A stretch of DNA of 30,681 nt, from the IMG/VR virus record IMGVR_UViG_3300017951_000070, positions 1 through 30,681 of that record; one strand, given 5' to 3'. The position numbers were made by a program, and so were the translations under genes. Below, in pieces: positions 1 through 6,590 of the stretch. The notes under the pieces are model-generated. The model was given only the letters and a program-made list of their open reading frames with translations, did not search any database and was not told the origin of the DNA. This DNA is from a virus. Position 1 is the stretch's first letter; each line of letters starts with the position of its first letter.

Positions 1-303
1 GAAATCGAATTGACCGAACGCCAACTTGATTGCGTCAAACGACGTGAACGCGAATTTGAAATTCTGGACGGTCCCGACAAGGGCAAAGTTGTAACCGGCG
101 GTTCGGAAGAAAACGAAACCGGGGGTTCCGGCGAAAGCGAAAAAACCGAAGGCGGCGGAGGTGAAGACACCCCGGCCAAAGTCACGGTTAAGGACCTGAA
201 AGCGGCCCTTGACGATAAAGGGATTGAATACCCGGCCAACGCCAAGAAAGACGAACTTCAGGCATTGCTTGACGGGGCTTCCGACGGTGAAGATTTGATG
301 TAA
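1..303 (+). CDS. HeH/LEM-domain capsid-associated protein (5' partial)
   Basis: The reading frame is open from the first base of the window, so the gene probably starts upstream; the only in-window start candidate is TTG at 10. The C-terminal part (about residues 58-92 counted from that TTG) looks like an HeH/LEM helix-extended loop-helix domain (VTVKDLKAAL...KKDELQALLDG). It is preceded by a Gly/Glu-rich linker. Such domains are known in small phage proteins encoded just after the major capsid protein, and its place before the connector genes fits that. Cellular role is unknown; a capsid decoration or nucleic-acid contact is possible. The last residues, DGEDLM, recur at the C-terminus of the DUF2800 nuclease and nearly so in the SSB of this phage. 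A terminator follows directly. Confidence 0.7.
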   Translation, partial: EIELTERQLDCVKRREREFEILDGPDKGKVVTGGSEENETGGSGESEKTEGGGGEDTPAKVTVKDLKAALDDKGIEYPANAKKDELQALLDGASDGEDLM

Positions 304-324
304 GCCCGGCTAAAGCCGATTTTC

Positions 325-358
325 AAAAGCCTTGCCTTTTCATGGGGCAAGGCTTTTT
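325..358 (+). terminator. Rho-independent terminator after the HeH head gene
   Basis: A perfect 12-bp stem (AAAAGCCTTGCC at 325-336, GGCAAGGCTTTT at 346-357) with a 9-nt loop ends in a T-run. It separates the upstream head genes from the connector genes. Confidence 0.85.
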
Positions 359-370
359 ATTGCCCGCATT

Positions 371-883
371 ATGGCACTTGTTATTGAAGACGGAACCGGC
401 AAGACAAATTCAAATTCGTTCGCAACGGCGGCGGAAACCATCACTTACGCGGAAGACCGGGGCTTTTCTTTTTCGGCGGTTGAAGCGGACGTTGAAAAGC
501 TTCTTATCAAGGCGGCGGACTTCCTTCTTGGACTTGAGCCCCAAATGAAAGGTCTTCGGACGAACCAAAACCAGCGTTTGCCATTCCCCCGGGTCCGGGT
601 TCTTCTTTTCAACAATGTCGATTATATTGCTTCGGACGAAATCCCGGAACGGTTGAAAGAAGTTCAAATGCGTCTTGCTGTTTCCGCTTACGCCAATTCA
701 AACGAACTTGTCCCGGACGGGACTGGGCAAGAGGTTGTCCGGGAAAAAGTCGGTCCGCTTGAAGTCCAATACGCCGAACGCGGGACCGGGACGGTTCACC
801 CGCAATTCAATCAAGCAATGGACCTTCTTGCCCCCTTTCTTGAATTCGGGGGGTCCGGTCAACTCATGGTGGAAAGGTGTTAA
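371..883 (+). CDS. DnaT-like head-tail connector protein
   Basis: This 170-residue protein resembles the phage family annotated as DnaT-like ssDNA-binding protein, which in siphophages sits where the head-tail connector (adaptor) is encoded. The N-terminus MALVIEDGTGKTNSNSFATA with a following YAEDRG is the typical signature of that family. The frame is open upstream to an ATG at 332, but that start lies inside the terminator hairpin, so the ATG at 371 is chosen. No Shine-Dalgarno sequence is visible. It is followed after three bases by the head closure gene. By position it would bind the portal ring. The DnaT-like name reflects sequence resemblance only and does not imply replication activity. 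Confidence 0.8.
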   Translation: MALVIEDGTGKTNSNSFATAAETITYAEDRGFSFSAVEADVEKLLIKAADFLLGLEPQMKGLRTNQNQRLPFPRVRVLLFNNVDYIASDEIPERLKEVQMRLAVSAYANSNELVPDGTGQEVVREKVGPLEVQYAERGTGTVHPQFNQAMDLLAPFLEFGGSGQLMVERC

Positions 884-886
884 ACC

Positions 887-1315
887 ATGGCTTTTGATTA
901 CACAAAGAGCCAAGCAACCGCCCTTCGGCTTATTCAAAACTTTGGGTTTGTAAGCGAAATAAGGGCTTACAACGGGGCTTTTGACGGCGTTGCCGGGACA
1001 GTGTCACAAGACTACTCCAAGACGGCGGCAACAGTCGTTACGGTGCCTTCCGGGTCCGGTTTGAAAGACTTTGACGACGCCTTTAGAGAAAACCTAGTTA
1101 CCGGGAAAGCCCGGGTCTTCTTGGTTGCCGCAAGCGGTCTTGATTTCAACCCGGAACCCGGGCATTGCATCCTGCACGAAAGCAAGCTTTGGGAAATCGG
1201 AAGCGGTCCGGGCCAAGGCGGTGTAATGCCGCTAAACCCGGCGGGAACGCCCGTTTTGTTCATTTGCGGTTGCATGGCGGGCGGGCGTGACCCCAACGCG
1301 GGAAGTGAGGTTTGA
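887..1315 (+). CDS. Putative head closure / head-tail joining protein
   Basis: This 142-residue protein lies between the connector and the tail completion gene, the usual place of the head closure (stopper) protein. The pattern of an N-terminal ATALRLIQNFG helix followed by beta-rich sequence with GAFDGVAGTV and later GDxx-like turns resembles small beta-barrel stopper proteins of siphophages. ATG at 887 follows the previous stop by three bases. The stop at 1313-1315 lies two bases before the next ATG. The assignment rests mostly on gene order, with weak sequence resemblance. Confidence 0.65.
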   Translation: MAFDYTKSQATALRLIQNFGFVSEIRAYNGAFDGVAGTVSQDYSKTAATVVTVPSGSGLKDFDDAFRENLVTGKARVFLVAASGLDFNPEPGHCILHESKLWEIGSGPGQGGVMPLNPAGTPVLFICGCMAGGRDPNAGSEV

Positions 1316-1317
1316 CC

Positions 1318-1716
1318 ATGGGTGAATTTGCGGCGGACGTTGGAAAATGGGCGGACAAAGCCCTTGTTGAATTCAATGAACTTCGGAAGGCGGTTATTCT
1401 GGAATTGTTTTCTTCCGTCATTCTGGACACCCCGGTTTTGTCCGGGCGGCTTCGGGGCAACTGGCAAATTGCTTCAACCATCTTGAAGGGTGAATTGAAA
1501 GTTACGGACCCAGACGGGCGGGAAACAATAATTAAAGTTCAAGACCATTTGAACGGCGAAAAGTTGACCCGGGACAACGTGACGTATCTTACAAACAACT
1601 TGCCTTATGCTTACCGAATCGAATATGACGGTTGGAGTCATACCAAAGCCCCGGCGGGTATGGTTCGGAAAAACTTCATTCGGGTTTCAAACAATCTTAA
1701 ACGGAAAATTGCATAA
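1318..1716 (+). CDS. HK97 gp10-like tail completion (neck) protein
   Basis: This 132-residue protein has features of the HK97 gp10 / minor capsid family of neck proteins: an N-terminal helix ending in a TPVLSGRLRGNWQ motif (compare the family's TPVxTGxLRxxW), then a beta domain and a C-terminal NLPYAYRIEYDGWS...MVRKNF stretch (the family usually has PYAxxxExG...M.P.F). It would act at the head-tail interface during tail attachment. A TTG at 1312 is in frame two codons upstream, but ATG at 1318 directly follows the previous stop and is preferred. The stop overlaps the next start by one base (TAATG). Confidence 0.8.
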   Translation: MGEFAADVGKWADKALVEFNELRKAVILELFSSVILDTPVLSGRLRGNWQIASTILKGELKVTDPDGRETIIKVQDHLNGEKLTRDNVTYLTNNLPYAYRIEYDGWSHTKAPAGMVRKNFIRVSNNLKRKIA

Positions 1717-2144
1717 TGGCGGACAGCGATTCAGAAAAAGCCCTTTTGACGGCGGCAAAGACTTTGCTTGAAGCCCAAGGGTTCACGGGTGCTATTAAAT
1801 GGGAAAACGCCAAGTTTGACCCTTCAGGCAAGACGAAATGGGCAAGTGTTTTCTTCGTCCCGAATGAGCCCGTCCCGGTAACCCTTGGCGAACAAGGGAC
1901 CGACCGGCAAACCGGATTCCTTCAAATTGACTTCAATGTTCCCCAAGATACCGGAACGGGGGCAATGCGGGCTTGGGCCAATGCCGCCCGGCAAACCTTT
2001 GTTGCCGGTAAGTCTTTCACCGAAAACGGGCAAATTGTTATTGTCATGTCCGCCGGAACCGGTCCCGGGAGAAATGTTGACAATTGGTTTCGGAAGTCCG
2101 TTACTATTGCCTTCAGAACCGATTTCCAAAGAGCTTCACTTTAA
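1716..2144 (+). CDS. Tail terminator protein (DUF4128-like)
   Basis: This 142-residue protein resembles DUF4128 and other lambda gpU-like tail terminators. It has an N-terminal helix (EKALLTAAKTLLEAQGF), a WENAKFDP segment, FFVPNEPVPVTLGEQGTDRQTGFLQIDFNVP strands, and a later AWANAARQTFVAGKSFT segment. Tail terminators form the hexamer that caps the tail tube and joins it to the head. The start overlaps the upstream stop by one base, and the tail tube gene follows, which is the canonical order. Confidence comes from both pattern and order. Confidence 0.7.
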   Translation: MADSDSEKALLTAAKTLLEAQGFTGAIKWENAKFDPSGKTKWASVFFVPNEPVPVTLGEQGTDRQTGFLQIDFNVPQDTGTGAMRAWANAARQTFVAGKSFTENGQIVIVMSAGTGPGRNVDNWFRKSVTIAFRTDFQRASL

Positions 2145-2157
2145 CCCATAATAAGTC

Positions 2158-3093
2158 ATGTCCGATTCAGCACGTCACAATCTTTTCTTACTTCTGGAAT
2201 CCATTTACGGGACAACCCCGGCGGCGGACCCGGAATTTACAGACATTCGCCATACCGGGACAACCCTTGGCCTTTCTAAAGAAGGCTTCCAATCGGAAGA
2301 GCTTCATTCGGACCGGCAAATTAGGGACTTCCGGCACGGGGTCAAATCGGTTGCCGGGGATATTAACTTTGAACTGTCTTACGGGACTTTTGACGCAATG
2401 CTTGAAGCGGTCCTTTTGGGCACTTGGACGGCGGACGTTCTGAAAGCTGGTGTAACCCGCCGTTCTTTCTCAATCCTTCGCCATTTCACGGACCAAGCGA
2501 GCGGGGACAAACCTTATCATCTTTTTTCAGGAGTTGAGTTCAATGCACTTAATTTGACAATTCCGGCTTCCGGCATGGTAACCGGTTCTTTCGGTTGCAT
2601 TGGCAAAGGGCTTTCGGTTCTCTCCGATTTGACAAGCTTGACGGACGCAACCGGACCGACATTCACGGACCCAACAACGGTTGCCCCCTTCGATTCGTTC
2701 ACGGGGTCAATTACTGAAGGCGGAAGCACAATTTCGGTTGTCACTGAAGTTTCGCTTTCCTTGGTCAATGGTCTTGCGGTCCGCAATGTCATTGGTTCGG
2801 ATGAAACCCTTGAACCTTCGATTGGGCGAAGCAACTTGACCGGTTCGGTTACGGCATATTTTGAGAATGCAACGCTTCTTGAAAAGTTCCTGAACGAAAC
2901 CGAATCTTCTCTTGTCGTGACTTTGGAAGACCCCGCCGGGAACACTTACACAATTACTTTGCCGCGTATCAAATACAACGGCGGTCAACCGGACACTTCC
3001 GGGGAAGGGGCAATTACAATCAATTTCCCAATCCAAGCCCTTTACAATGTTGCGGACCTTTCTCAAATCAAGATTGAGCGAAGCGCGGCGTAA
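2158..3093 (+). CDS. Major tail (tube) protein
   Basis: This 311-residue protein resembles the siphophage tail tube family (phage_tube_2-like): an N-terminal helix with LESIYGTTPAADPEFTDIRHTGTTLGL, then SEELHSDRQIRDFRHGVKSVAGDINFELSYGTFDAMLEAVLLGTW, which are hallmark segments of that family. The C-terminal half is Ser/Thr/Gly-rich beta sequence. The protein would polymerise into the tail tube around the tape measure. It is the last gene before a strong terminator, giving the most abundant tail product its own transcript end. Confidence 0.85.
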   Translation: MSDSARHNLFLLLESIYGTTPAADPEFTDIRHTGTTLGLSKEGFQSEELHSDRQIRDFRHGVKSVAGDINFELSYGTFDAMLEAVLLGTWTADVLKAGVTRRSFSILRHFTDQASGDKPYHLFSGVEFNALNLTIPASGMVTGSFGCIGKGLSVLSDLTSLTDATGPTFTDPTTVAPFDSFTGSITEGGSTISVVTEVSLSLVNGLAVRNVIGSDETLEPSIGRSNLTGSVTAYFENATLLEKFLNETESSLVVTLEDPAGNTYTITLPRIKYNGGQPDTSGEGAITINFPIQALYNVADLSQIKIERSAA

Positions 3094-3112
3094 AAGGTAG
3101 GTTGTTTGTTTG

Positions 3113-3150
3113 AAAAGGCCCCGGGCGGAATCTTCCGTTCCGGGGTTTTT
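3113..3150 (+). terminator. Rho-independent terminator after the tail tube gene
   Basis: The stem CCCCGG (3119-3124) / CCGGGG (3140-3145) has an inner short stem (CGG/CCG) and is followed by five T. A-rich bases upstream extend the stem with the T-run. The next promoter-like TTGACC starts six bases later. Confidence 0.75.
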
Positions 3151-3155
3151 CGTTG

Positions 3156-3190
3156 TTGACCGGAAAACGTTTTTCGTTTCGTCTTCACTT
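3156..3190 (+). promoter_or_regulatory. TTGACC promoter-like element A (tail assembly operon)
   Basis: TTGACC at 3156-3161 is followed by 29 bases and then the ATG at 3191. A palindrome centred on ACGT (3161-3176, one mismatch pair) follows the TTGACC. The same TTGACC-to-ATG distance is found at three other sites within one base. Here the palindrome centre is seven bases closer to TTGACC than in the minus-strand copies, so this may be a variant operator. No classical -10 hexamer is visible. Confidence 0.55.
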
Positions 3191-3634
3191 ATGGAAGACC
3201 CATTTAATGAATTCAGCACTTTAACCGAAGCGAACGAAGGTAAAATTCTTCCTTTGTTTCACCCAAAGACCGGGGAAAAAACCGAGCATTGGCTGAAGAT
3301 TCTTGGCGTTGACTCGGACGCTTATTACAAAGCTGAAACCGCCATGCGTCGGGCAATGCCCGGGATTGAGGCGGAATCAAAAACCCTGAAGGGGACGGAA
3401 GAGCAATTGAACTTTATTGCCGAAAAGCAAAAGGAGTGGACCCGCAAAGTTCTTGCGGCGGTCATTGTCGATTGGTCCTTGCCGGAAGAATGCAACGAAG
3501 CGAACAAAATCAAGTTCCTGAACCAAGCCCCCCAAATCGCAAAAGCCGTTGACACCTTTATTTCGGACCGTCGGCTTTTTTTCAGGCTCGGGCAAGACAG
3601 CTCGAACAATTCGCAAGAAGTGAGTTCGGACTGA
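3191..3634 (+). CDS. Tail assembly chaperone (lambda gpG-like)
   Basis: This 147-residue acidic protein precedes the tape measure gene, where siphophages encode tail assembly chaperones that coat the tape measure protein. It has MEDPFNEF..LTEANEGKILPLFHPKTGE, then ILGVDSDAYYKAETAMRRA, similar to gpG-type chaperones that carry a substrate-like domain. The frame is open upstream through the terminator and promoter; the ATG at 3191 is chosen because it lies at the fixed distance from the TTGACC element. A slippery T-run near the end (3576-3582) allows a -1 shift into the following frame. Confidence 0.75.
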   Translation: MEDPFNEFSTLTEANEGKILPLFHPKTGEKTEHWLKILGVDSDAYYKAETAMRRAMPGIEAESKTLKGTEEQLNFIAEKQKEWTRKVLAAVIVDWSLPEECNEANKIKFLNQAPQIAKAVDTFISDRRLFFRLGQDSSNNSQEVSSD

Positions 3635-3933
3635 GCTTGCCCGTTGAAGGAAGCAAGGACTCAAAGAAAACCCATTTGTTGAAAGTCTGGAAGCAAACGG
3701 GGAAGAAGCCCCAAGAGCTTCAAGAGCAACCGGAATGCCCCCAAGAATTCGTTTACATTTGGGGTTGGTTCCTTGACCTAATGCCGGGCGGGGGCTTCTC
3801 TTGGGCAAATTTGGACGCTTGGGCACGTCTCACGGGGATAAATCCGACCGCTTACGAAACAAGGTTGCTTTCCCGCTTACAAACCGTCTATTCTTCGGCG
3901 GTAAATGGAAAACGTAACAAGCCTAGTTCTTAA
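3191..3933 (+). CDS. Frameshifted tail assembly chaperone G-T fusion
   Basis: The frame ending at 3933 overlaps gpG in the -1 frame and is open from before the slippery site. In the gpG frame the codons CTT TTT TTC (3575-3583) contain the heptamer T TTT TTC, a classic -1 slip site. A slip there joins gpG residue 131 to QARARQLEQFARSEFGLSL and onward, a 116-residue extension giving a 247-residue product. The junction reads as a smooth helical sequence, and -1 frameshifting at this locus is widespread in siphophages. The T part would recruit the tape measure protein. A separate TTG start at 3637 is possible but less likely. Confidence 0.75.
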
Positions 3934-6079
3934 AGTCGAAAGCGGACAAGTCACCTTGACACGCAAGGAACTTGACAAGCTTTCGGGTTCGTCTGTCCGG
4001 GCGGAAAAGACAACGGACAAAGTGACAAAGGCTTTCACCCGGCTTCTTGGCCCTTTGCTTGCGACGGTTTCAGCTTACAAAGGGCTTCAAAAACTTGTAA
4101 GCACAACCCGGGAATTTGACATTCTGAACGCTCAATTGGTTACGGCAACCGGGTCCGCCGAAAACGCGGCAATTGCATTCGAAGCAATTCAGGACTTTGC
4201 AACCAATACCCCCTTCCAGCTTCAGGAAGTGACCGAATCCTTTGTTCAATTGGTCAACCGGGGGCTTGACCCTTCCGAAGAGTCCTTGACCAATGTTGGC
4301 AACTTTGCGTCCGCGTTCGGGCGTAATATCTTAGACGCAACCCGGGCAATCGGGCAAGCGACAACGGGCGAGTTCGAAAGCCTGAAGCAATTCGGGATTG
4401 TTGCCCGGAAGGAAGGAGACCGGGTCAAGTTCACGTTCCGGGGCATGACAACCGAAGTTGCCTTTAATGCCCGAGAAATTCAAGGTTACTTGAATGACCT
4501 TGCGGCAAACAACTTTGCCGGGGCAATGGAAGAGCGAATGAACACCCTTGACGGTGCTTTATCGAATCTTGCCGACTCATGGGACAAGTTTTGGCTCACC
4601 GTTTCGCAAAGCGGTTCCGGGGCGGTGATTGAGGAAGCGGTTCGCGGGCTCATAATGTCAATTGAAACCTTGACCGCCATGTTGCAAACCGGGGACGCGG
4701 CGGACGGCATGAACGAACTTGTCTTTGAAGCTGAAGACTTGCGGGACGCCTTCCTTGCTGTCGGCATGGTGACAAATCGACTTTGGAAGACAACCAAGCT
4801 TGGGACCAAGTCCGGGGAACTGGCAATTCTTGGTCTTTCAACTGTAATTTCGGAAGTGCTTTACGGGTCCCTTATCGGTGCCGCCGATTTGGTTGAACTT
4901 CTAATCAATAAATCAGTTGGCGGGGTCAACCAAGCGATTGACGCAATCAATGACTTGTTCAACAAGCTTCCGCAAAAAGCTCGGGAACTGATTGGGCTTG
5001 AAAGCGAAATTCCGTCAATCGAACTAGATTTTGACATTGATACAACCAATCTTGAGCATTACCGGGAAGTTTACCGGGCGGCAACGGTAAGCACTAAGGA
5101 CGAATGGTTGAAGCTTTACGACGAACTTGCCAACGCGGACGAAGCGTTTCTTGCCCGGGTAAGTGCATCTTTGGACAAGCTTGCCGCCGGGGGTGCAACG
5201 GGACCAGACCGTTTACGCGGCTTCGGCGTTGGGGGTGACGGCAATGACGGCCCGACTTCGGAAGAGTTGCGGGCACAAGACGCGTTTGAAAAGTTGCGGG
5301 AATCTTTGCTTACTGAAGAAGAAGCGATTCAAGAAAGTTACGAGAAGCGAAAGCAAATCATTCTTGATTCGACTTTGACGACGGAAGAAGAAAAAGCCCG
5401 AATCATGGACCGGCTTGAAAAAGCTCACGCGGAAGAAATCCGGCAATTCGAAATGCAACGTTGGAACACCGCCCTTTCAAGCTTTGACGACTTCCAAAAC
5501 AATCTTCTTGTCCTTGCCCGGACGGGCTCAAATGAGCTTGCCGGGATTTACAAGGCGGCGGCAATAGCCAACACCATTATCAAAACGTATGAGTCCGCAA
5601 CGTCGGCTTATGCGGCAATGGCGGGAATCCCGATTGTCGGCCCGGCCCTTGGCGCGGCGGCGGCGGCGGCGGCGGTTGCGGCGGGTCTTGCAAATGTTCA
5701 GGCAATCGCTTCCCAACAAGTCGGCAACTATGCAACCGGCGGCATTGTCCCGGGCAACAGCTTCAACGGGGACAACCTAAACGCCGGGGTCAATTCCGGG
5801 GAAATGATTTTGAACTTTTCCCAACAAAAGCAACTTCTGGACATGGCAAACGGCAAGGGCGGCGGGTCAAAACCCATAACCGTCAATGTCCAGAATTATG
5901 GCAACTCGGATGTTGAAGTTTCCGAAGAAGACGCCGGGGAAGAACGTATTATCAACATTGCCGTTGGGCGGGCGAAGCGGGAGACCAAAAGGGAACTTGC
6001 TTCAGAAATCCGAACCGGGACCGGGGACGTTTCCCGGTCAATGGAGTCTTCTTACAACCTGAAACGGGGGACCGCGTAA
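3905..6079 (+). CDS. Tape measure protein
   Basis: This 724-residue protein sets tail length and occupies the tail tube lumen. The N-terminal part has the typical tape measure domain: TTREFDILNAQLVTATGS, then FATNTPFQLQEVTESFVQLVNRGLDPS and GRNILDATRAIGQATTGEFESLKQFGI. The middle is helical and acidic, and near the C-terminus lies a hydrophobic GIPIVGPALGAAAAAAA segment, also typical. With roughly 0.15 nm per residue, the tail would be near 110 nm. ATG at 3905 overlaps the end of the chaperone T frame by 29 bases, as is usual for translational coupling. Confidence 0.92.
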   Translation: MENVTSLVLKVESGQVTLTRKELDKLSGSSVRAEKTTDKVTKAFTRLLGPLLATVSAYKGLQKLVSTTREFDILNAQLVTATGSAENAAIAFEAIQDFATNTPFQLQEVTESFVQLVNRGLDPSEESLTNVGNFASAFGRNILDATRAIGQATTGEFESLKQFGIVARKEGDRVKFTFRGMTTEVAFNAREIQGYLNDLAANNFAGAMEERMNTLDGALSNLADSWDKFWLTVSQSGSGAVIEEAVRGLIMSIETLTAMLQTGDAADGMNELVFEAEDLRDAFLAVGMVTNRLWKTTKLGTKSGELAILGLSTVISEVLYGSLIGAADLVELLINKSVGGVNQAIDAINDLFNKLPQKARELIGLESEIPSIELDFDIDTTNLEHYREVYRAATVSTKDEWLKLYDELANADEAFLARVSASLDKLAAGGATGPDRLRGFGVGGDGNDGPTSEELRAQDAFEKLRESLLTEEEAIQESYEKRKQIILDSTLTTEEEKARIMDRLEKAHAEEIRQFEMQRWNTALSSFDDFQNNLLVLARTGSNELAGIYKAAAIANTIIKTYESATSAYAAMAGIPIVGPALGAAAAAAAVAAGLANVQAIASQQVGNYATGGIVPGNSFNGDNLNAGVNSGEMILNFSQQKQLLDMANGKGGGSKPITVNVQNYGNSDVEVSEEDAGEERIINIAVGRAKRETKRELASEIRTGTGDVSRSMESSYNLKRGTA

Positions 6080-6080
6080 C

Positions 6081-6587
6081 ATGGCAACTTCAATTGATTA
6101 CCCTTCGGCACAACTGCCCCGAATGACCCGGCGTTTCCGGTCCCGGAAAAACCCCGGGGTAAAGACAACCAAGTTTGCAACCGGGCGGGTCCGGCAACGT
6201 AATCCTTACGACGATTACCGGCGGGCGGTTGACCTTGAATTTGAGTTTACCCAAAGGGAACTTGATTTGTTTACGGGTTGGTTTTCATACACCTGCAACA
6301 ATGGGGCTTCGTCCTTCAATATCGAACTTTATCTTGATGCGGACGATTACCAAACTTACGAAGTCTTACCGATTGAAGGCAAATTTTCGTCTTCTTACTT
6401 TGGGGTTGGTTATTACCGGGTAACCCTTCCGGTCCTTGTCCGGGACGCTTTGTTTGTTTCCGCCGAAGTGGTTGAATTGTTCCAGTTCTACGGGGACAGC
6501 TTTGAATCTATGCTTGCCGCCGGGGACGAACTTGACATTTTCGTAAATCAAACCCTTCCGCCTAATTTCCAATTATACACCGTTTAA
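6081..6587 (+). CDS. Minor tail protein, lambda gpM-like by position
   Basis: This 168-residue protein directly follows the tape measure gene (one base gap). It contains an aromatic-rich beta segment (LDLFTGWFSYTCNNGASSFNIELYLDADD, then FGVGYYRVTLPVLVRD) that resembles small distal tail proteins in which a WF...GxxxF strand pair is followed by a Y.V.L strand. In lambda the gene after H is M, a tail tip component, and this may be its counterpart. The assignment is by position and general pattern. Confidence 0.5.
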   Translation: MATSIDYPSAQLPRMTRRFRSRKNPGVKTTKFATGRVRQRNPYDDYRRAVDLEFEFTQRELDLFTGWFSYTCNNGASSFNIELYLDADDYQTYEVLPIEGKFSSSYFGVGYYRVTLPVLVRDALFVSAEVVELFQFYGDSFESMLAAGDELDIFVNQTLPPNFQLYTV

Positions 6588-6590
6588 GCC

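Noticed and set aside
3637-3933. Independent gene for chaperone T from TTG
   Set aside because: The frame is open upstream to a T TTT TTC slip site inside gpG, and a frameshift fusion is the known arrangement here; an independent TTG start is not needed.
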